64,000 nt of DNA from Burkholderia pyrrocinia (lineage in GTDB: Bacteria; Pseudomonadota; Gammaproteobacteria; Burkholderiales; Burkholderiaceae): NCBI RefSeq assembly GCF_018417535.1, contig NZ_CP070978.1, positions 1,116,001 through 1,180,000 on the forward strand, in the 5' to 3' direction. The translations under genes and the position numbers were made by a program. Each line of letters starts with the position of its first letter. The stretch's first letter is position 1. Of the stretch, positions 42,334-52,612 are shown in pieces. The notes below the pieces were generated by a model. That model ran no database searches. It saw only the letters and a list, made by a program, of their open reading frames with translations, and was not told the origin of the DNA.

Positions 42334-42404
42334 GGCATCGCTCCGTGGTGACGATCGCTCACGATCATGCCACGGCGCGCTGCCCGCCCGGCCCGGAGAC
42401 TGCG

Positions 42405-43370
42405 ATGAAACCGCAATACGAGCACGTGACGTTCGCCCCCGGCTGTTCGATCCGCGTGTATCACCGCCAGCTCGCGCGCATCCCGTTCGAATGGCATCGC
42501 CATCCCGAATACGAACTGACGCTGACGCTCAACAGCCGCGGCCAGCGTTTCATCGGCGATCACGTCGCGCACTACGCGGACGACGATCTGGTGCTCGTGC
42601 CGCCCAACCTGCCGCATACGTGGTCGTCGAACGCGCGCATCGATCGCGATGCGCCCGAGGTCGCGCTCGTTGTCTGGTTCGACGGCGACTGGGTAAGGCG
42701 GCTCGCCGACTGTTGCCCCGAATACGCGCCGCTGCGCTCGCTGCTGCGGCGCGCGGCGCCGGGCCTGCGCTTCGACGCGGACGAAGCCCGCGCGATGCGC
42801 GCACGTCTGCCGCAGTTGCTCGATCCTTCGCCGCGCGCACGACTCGCGGCCGCGCTCGACACGCTCGCCGATCTCGCGGAAGCCGGCGGCGAGCCGCTCG
42901 CCACCGCGCATGCGTACGACCGGCCGGACGGCACGACACCGCGCGCCGACGCAGCCGCGCCCGAAGCCGAGCGCCTCGATCGCGTGCTCGACGCAATCGA
43001 CCGGCGCTTCCACGAGCCGCTGCGTATCGACGTACTCGCCGCTACCGCGCACATGTCCGAGCGCACGCTGCAGCGCCTGTTCGTCCGGCACCTCGGCGAA
43101 AGCGTCGGCCGCTACGTGCAGCGGCTGCGGCTCGCGCACGCATGCCGCCATCTCGTCGGCACCGACTGGCCGATCGCGACAGTGGCCGCACGCTGCGGCA
43201 TTCCGAATGCCGCGAACTTCAACCGCCAGTTCCTCGCCGCACGCGGGATCACGCCGGGCGCGTACCGGCAGTTCTTCCTGCAGCACGGCCACGCCCCCGA
43301 CGACGACGCGCCGGCACTCGACACACGGCCGCCGTCGCTGGAGCGCCGCACCGATCCGGCGCGCAAATGA
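42405..43370 (+). CDS. AraC-family transcriptional regulator with cupin sensor
   Basis: A 321-residue regulator. The N-terminal cupin-like ligand domain covers about residues 15-110 (FEWHRHPEYELTLTLNSRGQ). The C-terminal double helix-turn-helix is at about 195-295 (LAATAHMSERTLQRLFVRHLG and IATVAARCGIPNAANFNRQF). CGGAG precedes the ATG. It is divergent from the VOC gene and could regulate it. Confidence 0.9.
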   Translation: MKPQYEHVTFAPGCSIRVYHRQLARIPFEWHRHPEYELTLTLNSRGQRFIGDHVAHYADDDLVLVPPNLPHTWSSNARIDRDAPEVALVVWFDGDWVRRLADCCPEYAPLRSLLRRAAPGLRFDADEARAMRARLPQLLDPSPRARLAAALDTLADLAEAGGEPLATAHAYDRPDGTTPRADAAAPEAERLDRVLDAIDRRFHEPLRIDVLAATAHMSERTLQRLFVRHLGESVGRYVQRLRLAHACRHLVGTDWPIATVAARCGIPNAANFNRQFLAARGITPGAYRQFFLQHGHAPDDDAPALDTRPPSLERRTDPARK

Positions 43371-43372
43371 AA

Positions 43373-43402
43373 ACACCCCGACGGGATGACCCGTCGGGGT
43401 GT
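43373..43402 (-). terminator. Terminator of gltA
   Basis: A perfect 13-bp stem (43373-43385 with 43390-43402) closes on ATGA and is followed on the minus strand by TTTT. It lies 58 bases past the gltA stop and directly abuts the araC stop, so it may serve both genes. Confidence 0.88.
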
Positions 43403-43459
43403 CGTGACGTTGCGATTGCCCGACGCGAGCGGCCTGCCGGCCGTCGCGCCGCGCACGAC

Positions 43460-44761
43460 TTAACGTGCGTCGATCGGCTTCGCTTCGCGCGGCGCATCGC
43501 CGATGAACAGCTGGCGCGGACGGCCGATCTTCTGCTCGGGATCGGCAATCATTTCGTTCCACTGTGCGATCCAGCCGACCGTACGTGCCATCGCGAAGAT
43601 ACACGTGAACATCGACGTCGGGATACCCAGCGCGCGCTGGACGATGCCCGAGTAGAAGTCGACGTTCGGGTACAGCTTGCGCGACACGAAGTATTCGTCT
43701 TCCAGCGCGATCTTCTCGAGCTGCATCGCGAGCTTGAACAGCGGGTCGTCGTGCAGGCCCAGTTCGTTCAGCACTTCGTAGCACGTCTCACGCATCAGCT
43801 TCGCGCGCGGGTCGTAGTTCTTGTACACGCGGTGGCCGAAGCCCATCAGCTTCACGCCCGAATTCTTGTCCTTCACCTGCTTGATGAATTCGGGGATGTT
43901 GTCCGGCGAACCGATCTGCTCGAGCATGTTCAGCGCGGCTTCGTTCGCACCGCCGTGCGCCGGGCCCCACAGACACGCGATACCGGCCGCGATACATGCG
44001 AACGGGTTCGCGCCCGACGAGCCGGCCAGGCGGACCGTCGACGTCGATGCGTTCTGCTCGTGGTCTGCGTGCAGGATCAGGATGCGGTCGAGTGCGCGGA
44101 CGAGCACGTCGTTGACCTTGTACTCTTCGCACGGGTTCGAGAACATCATGTGCATGAAGTTCGCGCTGTACGACAGCGAGTTCTTCGGATACACGAACGG
44201 CTGGCCGATGCTGTACTTGTACGCCATCGCGACGAGCGTCGGCAGCTTCGCGATCATGCGGATCGCCGACACTTCACGGTGACGCGGGTCGTTGATGTCG
44301 AGCGAGTCGTGGTAGAACGCGGACAGCGCGCCGACTGCTGCGACCAGGATCGCCATCGGATGCGCGTCGCGGCGGAAGCCACGGAAGAAGAAGTGCATCT
44401 GCTCGTGCACCATCGTGTGCTTCGTGACGGTGTCGACGAATTCCTTCTTCTGCGCCGCGTTCGGCAGCTCGCCCTTCAGCAGCAGGTAGCAGCTTTCGAG
44501 GAAGTCCGCGTTTTGCGCGAGGTTGTCGATCGGGTAGCCGCGGTACAGCAGTTCGCCCTTGTCGCCGTCGATGTACGTGATCGCCGAATTACAAGCTGCC
44601 GTCGACATGAAGCCCGGGTCGTACGTGAACTTGCCGGTCTGGCCGTACAGCTTGCGGATGTCGATTACGTCCGGGCCCATCGTGCCCTTGTAGATCGGCA
44701 GTTCGACGCTCGGCGAGTTGTCGCTGAACGATAGCGTGGCTTTAACATCAGACGGAGTCAT
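43460..44761 (-). CDS. gltA: Citrate synthase (type II)
   Basis: A 433-residue hexameric-type citrate synthase condensing oxaloacetate and acetyl-CoA. The active-site His residues lie in [12 protein letters not shown] and [14 protein letters not shown], and the catalytic Asp is in the N-VDFYSG region. The AGGA ribosome site is good. It is the last gene of the sdhC-sdhD-sdhA-sdhB-sdhE-gltA run, 53 bases after sdhE. Confidence 0.97.
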   Translation of the reverse strand: MTPSDVKATLSFSDNSPSVELPIYKGTMGPDVIDIRKLYGQTGKFTYDPGFMSTAACNSAITYIDGDKGELLYRGYPIDNLAQNADFLESCYLLLKGELPNAAQKKEFVDTVTKHTMVHEQMHFFFRGFRRDAHPMAILVAAVGALSAFYHDSLDINDPRHREVSAIRMIAKLPTLVAMAYKYSIGQPFVYPKNSLSYSANFMHMMFSNPCEEYKVNDVLVRALDRILILHADHEQNASTSTVRLAGSSGANPFACIAAGIACLWGPAHGGANEAALNMLEQIGSPDNIPEFIKQVKDKNSGVKLMGFGHRVYKNYDPRAKLMRETCYEVLNELGLHDDPLFKLAMQLEKIALEDEYFVSRKLYPNVDFYSGIVQRALGIPTSMFTCIFAMARTVGWIAQWNEMIADPEQKIGRPRQLFIGDAPREAKPIDAR

Positions 44762-44814
44762 GGCACATCCTCAATCGAAATAAAGAAACGGGATTCGATA
44801 ACGGGCGTAACGCG

Positions 44815-45087
44815 TTACACGTTGCGCAGCATCTCCAACAGCCGGTGAATCTCCGGGCTGTCTAGGTCGCCCTCTGGTTCCTTGCGCGCGAGGAGCAAGT
44901 CCATCAGGTCGTTGTCGCTCAGATCGAGCAGGCGCGACAACGCGCCTACGTCTGCATCGGTGAGGTCATGCTCGTATCTGCGGAAGAAACGCTCGAAGAT
45001 GATGTCGTTTTCCAGCAGACCCCGCCGCGCGCGCCAGCGAAGGCGCGCGCGGCGGTGCGGGTCGGATTGATGCGAATCGTCGCTCAT
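44815..45087 (-). CDS. sdhE: Succinate dehydrogenase assembly factor SdhE (flavinylation)
   Basis: A 90-residue SdhE/Sdh5-family protein that helps attach FAD covalently to SdhA. The conserved RRGLLEND (RGxxE) motif is near residues 19-26. It starts seven bases after sdhB and lies upstream of gltA. Confidence 0.94.
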   Translation of the reverse strand: MSDDSHQSDPHRRARLRWRARRGLLENDIIFERFFRRYEHDLTDADVGALSRLLDLSDNDLMDLLLARKEPEGDLDSPEIHRLLEMLRNV

Positions 45088-45094
45088 TGCAACC

Positions 45095-45796
45095 TTAAAC
45101 CGCGCGGCGAACCATCAGTTCCTTGATCTTGCCGATCGCCTTCGTCGGGTTCAGGCCCTTCGGGCAGACGTCGACGCAGTTCATGATCGTGTGGCAACGG
45201 AACAGACGGTACGGGTCTTCCAGGTTGTCGAGACGCTCGCCGGTGGCCGTGTCGCGGCTGTCCGCGATGAAGCGGTAAGCCTGCAGCAGGCCGGCCGGGC
45301 CGACGAACTTGTCCGGGTTCCACCAGAAGCTCGGGCACGACGTCGAGCAGCTCGCGCACAGAATGCACTCGTACACGCCGTCGAGCTCGTCGCGCTCTTC
45401 CGGCGACTGGAGGCGTTCCTTCTCCGGCGGCGGCGCATCGTTGATCAGGTACGGCTTGATCGAGTGATACTGGTTGAAGAAGTGCGTCATGTCGACGATC
45501 AGGTCGCGCACGACGGGCAGGCCCGGCAGCGGACGCAGCACGATCTTCTGCGGCAGGTCGTTCAGGTTCGTCAGGCACGCGAGACCGTTCTTGCCGTTGA
45601 TGTTCATCGCGTCCGAACCGCACACGCCTTCGCGGCACGAACGGCGGAACGACAGCGTCTCGTCCAGTGCCTTCAGCTTGACCAGTGCGTCGAGCAGCAT
45701 GCGCTCGTGCTGGATGTCGAGTTCATACGTCTGCATGCGCGGCGCTGCGTCCTTGTCCGGATCGTAGCGGTAGACTTCAAAAATGCGTTTTGCCAT
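45095..45796 (-). CDS. sdhB: Succinate dehydrogenase iron-sulfur subunit
   Basis: A 233-residue electron-transfer subunit with three iron-sulfur clusters. The 2Fe-2S Cys set is in [11 protein letters not shown] and GLAC (about 57-77). The 4Fe-4S and 3Fe-4S sets are in [12 protein letters not shown] (about 149-160) and CVDVCPKGL (about 206). It passes electrons from SdhA to quinone. Confidence 0.97.
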   Translation of the reverse strand: MAKRIFEVYRYDPDKDAAPRMQTYELDIQHERMLLDALVKLKALDETLSFRRSCREGVCGSDAMNINGKNGLACLTNLNDLPQKIVLRPLPGLPVVRDLIVDMTHFFNQYHSIKPYLINDAPPPEKERLQSPEERDELDGVYECILCASCSTSCPSFWWNPDKFVGPAGLLQAYRFIADSRDTATGERLDNLEDPYRLFRCHTIMNCVDVCPKGLNPTKAIGKIKELMVRRAV

Positions 45797-45817
45797 TTCG
45801 GATTCCTTTGACTCGGC

Positions 45818-47593
45818 TTAGAACGTGCGCGGCTTCGGCGGCACGGATTCGACCGTCAGCGGCTTCATTTGAACCGGCTTGTAGTCGAGGCGATCGCCTT
45901 CGCTGTACCACAGCGTGTGGCGCAGCCAGTTCTCGTCGTCGCGGTGTTCGTAGTCGCTGTGGGCGTGCGCGCCACGGCTTTCCTTGCGCGCTTCCGCCGA
46001 CACCATCGTCGCGCGGGCGACTTCGATCAGGTTCTCCAGCTCGAGCGCTTCGACGCGCGCGGTGTTGAACACTTTCGACTTGTCCTTCAGGTGGATGTTT
46101 TCCACGCGTGCCGCCAGGCCGGCCATCTGGTCGACGCCTTCCTTCAGCAGTTCCGACGTGCGGAACACGCCTGCGTGCTTCTGCATCGTCGAGCGGATGT
46201 CGTTCGCGACGTCCTGCGTGTATTCGCCCGCCGTCGACTTGTCGAGCTTGTTCAGGCGCGCCAGCGAGTATTCGCCCGCGTCGGCCGGCAGCGGCTTGTG
46301 TTCCTTCTGGTTCTTCACGTGCTCGACGATGTGGTTGCCGGCCGCGCGACCGAACACCACGAGGTCCAGCAGCGAGTTCGTGCCGAGGCGGTTCGCGCCG
46401 TGCACGGACACGCACGAGCACTCGCCCACTGCGTAGAAGCCGTTGACCGGTTCCTTGTGATCGCGCGACGTGCCGACGACCTGACCGTGGATGTTGGTCG
46501 GGATGCCGCCCATCTGGTAGTGGATCGTCGGGACGACCGGGATCGGTTCCTTGATCGCATCGACGTTCGCGAACTTCAGCGCGATTTCGCGGATCGACGG
46601 CAGACGCTTCATGATCGTCTCGGCGCCGATGTGCGACAGGTCGAGCAGCACGTGGTCCTTGTTCGGACCGACGCCGCGGCCTTCCTTGATTTCCTGGTCC
46701 ATCGAGCGCGACACGAAGTCACGCGGCGCCAGATCCTTCAGCGTCGGCGCATAGCGCTCCATGAAACGCTCGCCGTTCGCGTTGCGCAGGATGCCGCCTT
46801 CGCCGCGCACGCCTTCGGTGATCAGCACGCCCGCGCCGGCCACGCCGGTCGGGTGGAACTGCCAGAACTCCATGTCCTGCAGCGCGATGCCCGAGCGCGC
46901 AGCCATGCCGAGGCCGTCGCCGGTGTTGATGAACGCGTTGGTCGATGCCGCGAAGATCCGGCCTGCGCCGCCCGTCGCGAACAGCGTCGTCTTGCCTTCC
47001 ATGATGTAGACGTCGCCCGTCTCCATCTCGAGGGCCGTCACGCCGAGCACGTCGCCGTCCGCGTCGCGGATCAGGTCGAGCGCCATCCATTCGACGAAGA
47101 ACTGCGTCTTCGCCTCGACGTTCTGCTGGTACAGCGTGTGCAGCAGCGCGTGACCGGTACGGTCGGCGGCCGCGCAAGCGCGCTGGACCGGCTTCTCGCC
47201 GTAGTTCGCGGTGTGGCCGCCGAACGGGCGCTGGTAGATCGTGCCGTCCGCGTTGCGGTCGAACGGCATGCCGAAGTGCTCGAGTTCGTACACGACATTC
47301 GGCGCTTCACGGCACATGAATTCGATCGCGTCCTGGTCGCCGAGCCAGTCGGAGCCCTTGATCGTGTCGTAGAAGTGGAAGTGCCAGTTGTCTTCGCTCA
47401 TGTTGCCGAGCGATGCGCCGATGCCGCCTTGCGCGGCCACCGTATGCGAACGCGTCGGGAACACCTTCGACAGCACGCCGACCGACAGGCCCGCGCGCGA
47501 CAGTTGCAGCGCTGCGCGCAAGCCGGAGCCGCCCGCGCCGACGATCACGACGTCGAACTTGCGGCGCGGGAGGGAAGTTTTGATTGCAGCCAT
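45818..47593 (-). CDS. sdhA: Succinate dehydrogenase flavoprotein subunit
   Basis: A 591-residue catalytic subunit oxidising succinate to fumarate. The FAD-binding motif GAGGSG is at residues 17-22, and the FAD-linking His is in [11 protein letters not shown] near residue 50. The active-site HPTG region (QFHPTGV) and the C-terminal RSRGAH-like segment (ESRGAHAH) are present. Tightly packed between sdhD (3 bases) and sdhB. Confidence 0.98.
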   Translation of the reverse strand: MAAIKTSLPRRKFDVVIVGAGGSGLRAALQLSRAGLSVGVLSKVFPTRSHTVAAQGGIGASLGNMSEDNWHFHFYDTIKGSDWLGDQDAIEFMCREAPNVVYELEHFGMPFDRNADGTIYQRPFGGHTANYGEKPVQRACAAADRTGHALLHTLYQQNVEAKTQFFVEWMALDLIRDADGDVLGVTALEMETGDVYIMEGKTTLFATGGAGRIFAASTNAFINTGDGLGMAARSGIALQDMEFWQFHPTGVAGAGVLITEGVRGEGGILRNANGERFMERYAPTLKDLAPRDFVSRSMDQEIKEGRGVGPNKDHVLLDLSHIGAETIMKRLPSIREIALKFANVDAIKEPIPVVPTIHYQMGGIPTNIHGQVVGTSRDHKEPVNGFYAVGECSCVSVHGANRLGTNSLLDLVVFGRAAGNHIVEHVKNQKEHKPLPADAGEYSLARLNKLDKSTAGEYTQDVANDIRSTMQKHAGVFRTSELLKEGVDQMAGLAARVENIHLKDKSKVFNTARVEALELENLIEVARATMVSAEARKESRGAHAHSDYEHRDDENWLRHTLWYSEGDRLDYKPVQMKPLTVESVPPKPRTF

Positions 47594-47596
47594 TCT

Positions 47597-47965
47597 TTAC
47601 ACTCTCCAGAGAATCTGCGCGGCGTAGCCCGCACATGCGAGCAGCCAGACGATGGTCAGCGATTGCAGCAGCAGGCGCACACCGACGGGCTTCACGTAAT
47701 CCATCCAGATGTCGCGCACGCCGACCCATGCGTGGTAGAAGAGGGAAAGCAGCATCACGAAGGTCGCGAGCTTCATCCATTGCGCGGAGAAGATCGACGC
47801 CCAGCCTTCGTACGAGAAGTCGTGCGCGCCGAAGAACAGGACGAGCAGGATGACCGTGTAGACCGCCATGATCGCGGCGGTGATACGCTGCGCGAGCCAG
47901 TCGCGCAGGCCGTAGTGCGCGCCGACGACGAGGCGCTTCGAGCCGATTCGGTTATTGGCTGCCAT
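47597..47965 (-). CDS. sdhD: Succinate dehydrogenase membrane anchor SdhD
   Basis: A 122-residue anchor with three membrane helices. FYHAWVGVRDIWMDYVKP carries the conserved His/Asp region for haem b and quinone. Its ATG is four bases after the sdhC stop. Confidence 0.95.
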   Translation of the reverse strand: MAANNRIGSKRLVVGAHYGLRDWLAQRITAAIMAVYTVILLVLFFGAHDFSYEGWASIFSAQWMKLATFVMLLSLFYHAWVGVRDIWMDYVKPVGVRLLLQSLTIVWLLACAGYAAQILWRV

Positions 47966-47969
47966 TTTC

Positions 47970-48386
47970 TTAGAATGCTCCGAACAGTTTGAGTGCCATG
48001 GCGATCGTCAGTGCGATCGAGACGACAAAGACGACGACTGCCGTCCGCTTGCCGCTTTCCTTCGTGACGGCGTCGTGGTTGACGTCCATCAGCAGGTGGC
48101 GAATGCCGGCGCAGAAATGGTGGAAGAAAGCCCAGGACAACACGAGGACGATCAGCTTGACGACGATGTTGGAGAGGAAGGCCTTGAAGACTTCGAAGCT
48201 GAGCTCGGACGTCAGGCTCTGGTCGAAGAGGAACAGCAGGAACGGCAGGAACAAGAACAGCAGCGCGCCGCTGACTCGATGGAGGATCGACAAAGTCGCT
48301 GCCAGCGGCATGCGATATTTCATCGTGATATCGCTGAATCCGATGTTCCGGTATTCCGGCCTCGGTTTTCTTACTGCGTCAGTCAT
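47970..48386 (-). CDS. sdhC: Succinate dehydrogenase cytochrome b556 subunit SdhC
   Basis: A 138-residue anchor with three membrane helices. LSILHRVSGALLF and HHFCAGIRHLLMD carry the quinone-site Ser/Arg and the haem-ligand His. It is the first gene of the sdh operon. The 170-base upstream gap contains a TAAAAT -10-like element around 48431-48436 on the minus strand. Confidence 0.95.
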   Translation of the reverse strand: MTDAVRKPRPEYRNIGFSDITMKYRMPLAATLSILHRVSGALLFLFLPFLLFLFDQSLTSELSFEVFKAFLSNIVVKLIVLVLSWAFFHHFCAGIRHLLMDVNHDAVTKESGKRTAVVVFVVSIALTIAMALKLFGAF

Positions 48387-48556
48387 GCTAGACCCCTACT
48401 ATGTTGTCACACTAATCCGCGATTTTAGCGCCTTTTTATATCGCGCTGCAGCGAAAGTCTGCTCTGGATAGTTGCGCGAACAAGAACAAAGGCGGCCCGA
48501 AACGTGCTTCGCGAGCGTGGGAAACGCGAATGCACCCGGCCTGAACCGAACCGTCG

Positions 48557-49372
48557 TCAGCTCAAGTCATTCTGATAGTAGTACCCGGTTGTGACATACC
48601 AGCCGCGACGCACTTCCACCGGCCGGTCTCCGTATGTATAGGACACGCGCTCGACCGACAGCAACGGAAAACCCGCGGGCACGTGCAGCAGGTCGGCCAC
48701 CGCCGGCTCCGCCGCGACCGCGCGAATCTTCTCCGTCGCGCGGATCATCCGCGTGCCGAACTCCGTCTCGAACATCGCATAGAGCGGCCCCTTGTACTCG
48801 CTCAGCCGCTCGAACGTGAGGCCGCGGAACATCGCGCCCGGCAGCCAGATCTCGTCGAGCACCGTCACTTCGTTCTCGAACTCCAGCAGGCGGCGCACCT
48901 GCACGACGGGATCGGCCGGCTTCAGATCGAGCTGCCGCGCGATCTCGGCCGGCGCGCGCAGGCGCCGGCATTCGAGCAGGCGGCTCACGTGCGGGTGCTC
49001 GGCACCGTCGTCGGCAAGCAGGCGCAGGAAGCGGAACTGCGCGCGATCCTCGTTGTGCGTTGCAACAAAAGTACCCTTGCCCTGCCGCCGGACCACGAGG
49101 TTTTCGGCGGCCAGTTCGTCGATCGCCTTGCGAACGGTGCCCTGGCTGACCTTGTAACGGGCCGCGAGCTCCACTTCGCTCGGGATGATCTCGCCCGGCT
49201 TCCATTCACCGGTTTCGAGACTTTGCGTGATCAATGACTTAATCTGCTGGTATAACGGGCTGAACGTCGGCGACGGAGATGCCGCAGGCGAAGGTGCGGG
49301 ATCGCTCGCGCCCGGCTGCCCTGGGCCGCCTGCGCCGGTCTGATTCGCGGTATTCGCCTGGTTCGATGTCAT
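48557..49372 (-). CDS. GntR-family (HutC subfamily) regulator of the TCA block
   Basis: A 271-residue regulator. A disordered Gln/Pro/Ser-rich head (about 45 residues) precedes the GntR winged helix (LYQQIKSLITQSLETGEW, with SQGTVRKAIDELAAENLVVRRQGKGTFV). The C-terminal UTRA ligand domain ends YGDRPVEVRRGWYVT. The start at 49372 is chosen; 49381 is also possible. It is divergent from mdh and directly upstream of sdhC, and a perfect palindrome lies in the shared promoter, so it probably regulates itself, mdh and perhaps sdh. Confidence 0.88.
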   Translation of the reverse strand: MTSNQANTANQTGAGGPGQPGASDPAPSPAASPSPTFSPLYQQIKSLITQSLETGEWKPGEIIPSEVELAARYKVSQGTVRKAIDELAAENLVVRRQGKGTFVATHNEDRAQFRFLRLLADDGAEHPHVSRLLECRRLRAPAEIARQLDLKPADPVVQVRRLLEFENEVTVLDEIWLPGAMFRGLTFERLSEYKGPLYAMFETEFGTRMIRATEKIRAVAAEPAVADLLHVPAGFPLLSVERVSYTYGDRPVEVRRGWYVTTGYYYQNDLS

Positions 49373-49429
49373 GGCGCGCATTTCATCACAAACCGCACTT
49401 TTTCGTCCACTCAATTTCCGCAAAACATC

Positions 49430-49445
49430 TGTCTTATATAAGACA
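49430..49445. promoter_or_regulatory. 16-bp perfect palindrome, candidate GntR operator
   Basis: TGTCTTATATAAGACA is fully self-complementary, a typical GntR-family operator size and AT-centred form. It is 11 bases upstream of the mdh -35 and 57 bases upstream of the gntR start, so one dimer could act on both genes. Confidence 0.75.
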
Positions 49446-49456
49446 TATGATACCGT

Positions 49457-49485
49457 TTGACATTGCGCGTGACGGCTCCTACACT
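49457..49485 (+). promoter_or_regulatory. Sigma-70 promoter of mdh
   Basis: TTGACA (49457-49462) and TACACT (49480-49485) are separated by exactly 17 bases. This is the best sigma-70 match I saw in the window. It leaves a leader of about 180 bases before the mdh start at 49670. Confidence 0.72.
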
Positions 49486-49669
49486 CCCGGTCGAGCAAGG
49501 GTTCGCGGGTGCAAGAGCGCGTCCCCGGCTACGTGCCACGGCCGTCTCCAGGTTCACCGCGTCTGCCATCGCGAGTCCTCCGCCCTGCTTCACTGCAACG
49601 TTACGCACAACGCGCATAGAATGGCGTTTTCGCTAGCGTCCAACGCTTCACCCGTCCTGGAGATTTTCA

Positions 49670-50656
49670 ATGGCTAAGCCCGCAAAGCGCGTTGCCGTCA
49701 CCGGCGCCGCAGGTCAAATCGCTTACTCCCTGCTGTTCCGCATCGCGAACGGCGACCTGCTCGGCAAGGACCAGCCGGTCATCCTGCAACTGCTCGACCT
49801 CCCGCAAGCCCAAGCCGCCGTCAAAGGCGTCGTGATGGAACTCGACGATTGCGCGTTCCCGCTGCTCGCGGGCGTCGTGATCACCGACGATCCGAAGGTT
49901 GCGTTCAAGGATGCAGACGTCGCGCTGCTGGTCGGTGCACGTCCGCGCTCGAAGGGCATGGAGCGCAAGGATCTGCTGTCGGCGAACGCCGAAATCTTCA
50001 CGGTTCAGGGCGCTGCGCTGAACGAAGTCGCAAGCCGCGACGTGAAGGTGCTGGTCGTCGGCAACCCGGCGAACACGAACGCGTACATCGCGATGAAGTC
50101 GGCACCGGACCTGCCGAAGAAGAACTTCACGGCCATGCTGCGCCTCGACCACAACCGCGCGCTGTCGCAGCTCGCCGCCAAGTCGGGCAAGCCGGTCGCA
50201 TCGATCGAAAAGCTCGCCGTGTGGGGCAACCACTCGCCGACGATGTACCCGGACTTCCGCTTCGCGACCGCCGAAGGCGAATCGATGCTGAAGCTGATCA
50301 ACGACGACGTGTGGAACCGCGACACGTTCATCCCGACCGTCGGCAAGCGCGGCGCGGCGATCATCGAAGCGCGCGGCCTGTCGTCGGCGGCGTCGGCAGC
50401 CAACGCGGCGATCGATCACGTCCGTGACTGGGTGCTCGGCACGAACGGCAAGTGGGTCACGATGGGCATCCCGTCGGACGGCTCGTACGGCATCCCCGAA
50501 GACATCATCTACGGCGTGCCGGTCGTTTGCGAAAACGGCGAGTACAAGCGCGTCGAAGGCCTGGAAATCGACGCGTTCTCGCGCGAGAAGATGGACGGCA
50601 CGCTGAACGAGCTGCTCGAAGAGCGCGACGGCGTCGCCCACCTGCTGAAGAACTGA
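49670..50656 (+). CDS. mdh: Malate dehydrogenase
   Basis: A 328-residue NAD-dependent enzyme interconverting malate and oxaloacetate. The NAD motif [19 protein letters not shown] is near residues 11-29, and the catalytic His is in [12 protein letters not shown] near residue 189. It belongs to the longer bacterial MDH group found in Burkholderia and actinobacteria. It follows its own promoter and is divergent from the GntR regulator. Confidence 0.97.
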
Positions 50657-50666
50657 ATTCGGCACC

Positions 50667-50723
50667 GCGACGGGCGGCCTCCGGGCAGCCCGTCGCCGCA
50701 GGGCCGGTGCGCAGCCGGCCCTG
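50667..50723. terminator. Tandem GC hairpins after mdh
   Basis: Two perfect nine-bp stems follow each other (50667-50675 with 50688-50696, and 50699-50707 with 50715-50723). There is no T-run, so they may stabilise the mdh 3' end or attenuate read-through rather than act as a standard terminator. Confidence 0.5.
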
Positions 50724-50836
50724 CCGCCCGATCCGATCCGGGCACGTTTTGCCGCCTCGTGTGTACCGCGCACCGGCCCAGAACGTGCCCGAATCCGATT
50801 TTCTCCACGTTGACCCGCTTCCCTGACGTAGAAGAG

Positions 50837-51844
50837 ATGGCCGCGCTCACTCCTGCACAAGTGCTGTACGACGGGGCGTCCCCGCCCGCGATCCTGCCAT
50901 GCTGCGATCACTACGCGGGCAGCGAGAAGCTGATGCGCAAGTCGCTCGCGCTGCAGGCCGAAACGGGCCCCGTGTTCGACATCACGTTCGACTGCGAGGA
51001 CGGCGCGGCCGTCGGCCAGGAAGCCGCGCACGCGGAACTCGTCGCCGAATTGCTCGGCAGCGCCGAGAACCGCTTCGGGCGCGTCGGCGTCCGGATCCAC
51101 GACTTTTCCCACCCGCACTGGCGCGACGATGTCCGCATCGTGCTGCGCGCCGCACGTGCCCCCGCCTACATCACGCTCCCGAAGATCGCGAACGCCGCCG
51201 ACGCAGCCGAAATGGCCGCGTTCATCGAAGGCGTGCGCCGCGAGCTCGGCATCGCGCAACCGATCCCGGTCGACGTGCTGGTCGAAACGCACGGCGCGCT
51301 CGCGCAGGCGGCCGCCCTCGCCGCGCTGCCGATGGTCGGCACGCTGAGCTTCGGTCTGATGGATTTCGTCTCCGCCCACCACGGCGCGATTCCCGATTCC
51401 GCGATGCGCTCGCCCGGCCAGTTCGAACACCCGCTCGTGCGCCGCGCGAAGCTGGAAATCGCCGCGGCCTGCCACGCGCACGGCAAGACGCCGTCGCACA
51501 ACGTGACGACCGAGGTGCGCGACATGAGCGTCGTCGCCGCCGATGCGCACCGCGCGCGCGACGAATTTGCGTTCATGCGGATGTGGAGCATCCACCCCGC
51601 GCAGATCCGCCCGATCGTCGACGCATTCGCGCCGCGCACCGACGAGGTCGCGCTGGCCGCCGAGATCCTGCTGGCCGCGCAGGCCGCCGACTGGGGGCCG
51701 ACACGCCACGGTGATACGCTGCACGATCGCGCCAGCTATCGCTATTACTGGTCGGTGCTGCGCCGCGCGCGGGCCACCGGCCAGCCCGTACCGGCCGAGG
51801 CCGCGCCGCTGTTCGGCCCGGCCGCCGCGGACGACGCGCGGTGA
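50837..51844 (+). CDS. HpcH/HpaI (CitE-like) CoA ester lyase
   Basis: A 335-residue TIM barrel of the citrate lyase beta/malyl-CoA lyase group. The metal-binding region FDCEDGAAVG is near residues 52-61, and the other family acid sits in the VETHGALAQA/LSFGLMDF area. There are no citrate lyase alpha or gamma genes nearby, so it is a free-standing lyase, perhaps for malyl-, citramalyl- or related CoA esters. It lies between mdh and prpD in the TCA block. The ATG at 50837 is preceded by GAAGAG. Confidence 0.85.
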   Translation: MAALTPAQVLYDGASPPAILPCCDHYAGSEKLMRKSLALQAETGPVFDITFDCEDGAAVGQEAAHAELVAELLGSAENRFGRVGVRIHDFSHPHWRDDVRIVLRAARAPAYITLPKIANAADAAEMAAFIEGVRRELGIAQPIPVDVLVETHGALAQAAALAALPMVGTLSFGLMDFVSAHHGAIPDSAMRSPGQFEHPLVRRAKLEIAAACHAHGKTPSHNVTTEVRDMSVVAADAHRARDEFAFMRMWSIHPAQIRPIVDAFAPRTDEVALAAEILLAAQAADWGPTRHGDTLHDRASYRYYWSVLRRARATGQPVPAEAAPLFGPAAADDAR

Positions 51845-52074
51845 GCGCGCACCGCCGGCCGATACACGAGTTTCATGCATTCGCCGGGGCGCGAACCGAG
51901 CAGAGGTTTGCGAAACGACAAAAAACGTAACGGAGCCCGAAAACCTGAAATATGCGCGGCCAAATAGGTGAAAATAGCGGCCGCTGCGCGCTTTCGGGGC
52001 GCGTGCAGTTTCAAACCGGCCGGCAGTTTCGATTACCGGCCCTTGTCAACTGATTATCGAAAGGTTCTGACTCC

Positions 52075-52590
52075 ATGAAGAAACTCCTGATCGCTACCGC
52101 CATCGGCGCCTTGTCCGCCACGATGCTGGTGTCGGCTCCGAGCGCGTTTGCCCAGGGTACGACCACCACGACCGCGAAGAAGGCCGCGGCCAAGCGCCCG
52201 GCGCCGGCCAAGCGCATCATCCCGCGCAGCAAGAAGGCCCAGGCGCGTGCCGCGGCCAAGGTCGATCCGGTACCGGACGGCGCGGTCAAGTGGGCCTGTA
52301 AGGATGGCCTGTCGTTCGACCTCGCCGGTGACATGAAGCGCGACCAGGTCGTCACGGTTCACTGGGCGAAGAAGAACTACAAGCTGCCGCGTCAGGCCAC
52401 GACGACGGGCGCCGACACGTTCTACGATCCGGCAGCAGGCTTCAAGCTGGTCGTGATCCCGAGCAAGGCGATGCTGTTCTCCGACGCGAACGGCGGCGAG
52501 CGCCTCGCGGACGAATGCGCGACGCCGGAAATGACGCAAGGCACGCCGGCACCGACGCAGTCGAACGAGCTGAAGCCCGCGACGAACTAA
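52075..52590 (+). CDS. Exported basic protein with MliC-like domain
   Basis: A 171-residue protein with a clear signal peptide (cleavage after SAFA, about residue 26) and a strongly basic Lys/Ala/Pro/Arg-rich stretch (about 33-65). A small domain then runs from WACKDG to ADEC (about 74-150). Two cysteines frame this domain, with hydrophobic strands and a [14 protein letters not shown] segment. That recalls the SASGxxY signature of MliC lysozyme inhibitors, although Ser-Ala-Ser is replaced by Thr-Thr-Thr. Location is probably periplasmic. It lies 22 bases before prpD. The function as a lysozyme inhibitor is only inferred. Confidence 0.75.
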   Translation: MKKLLIATAIGALSATMLVSAPSAFAQGTTTTTAKKAAAKRPAPAKRIIPRSKKAQARAAAKVDPVPDGAVKWACKDGLSFDLAGDMKRDQVVTVHWAKKNYKLPRQATTTGADTFYDPAAGFKLVVIPSKAMLFSDANGGERLADECATPEMTQGTPAPTQSNELKPATN

Positions 52591-52612
52591 GCACGTTCCC
52601 CCCGGCCCCTCG

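Noticed and set aside
49667..51880. 737-codon minus-strand frame across mdh and the CoA ester lyase
   Set aside because: Shadow of two well-identified plus-strand genes.
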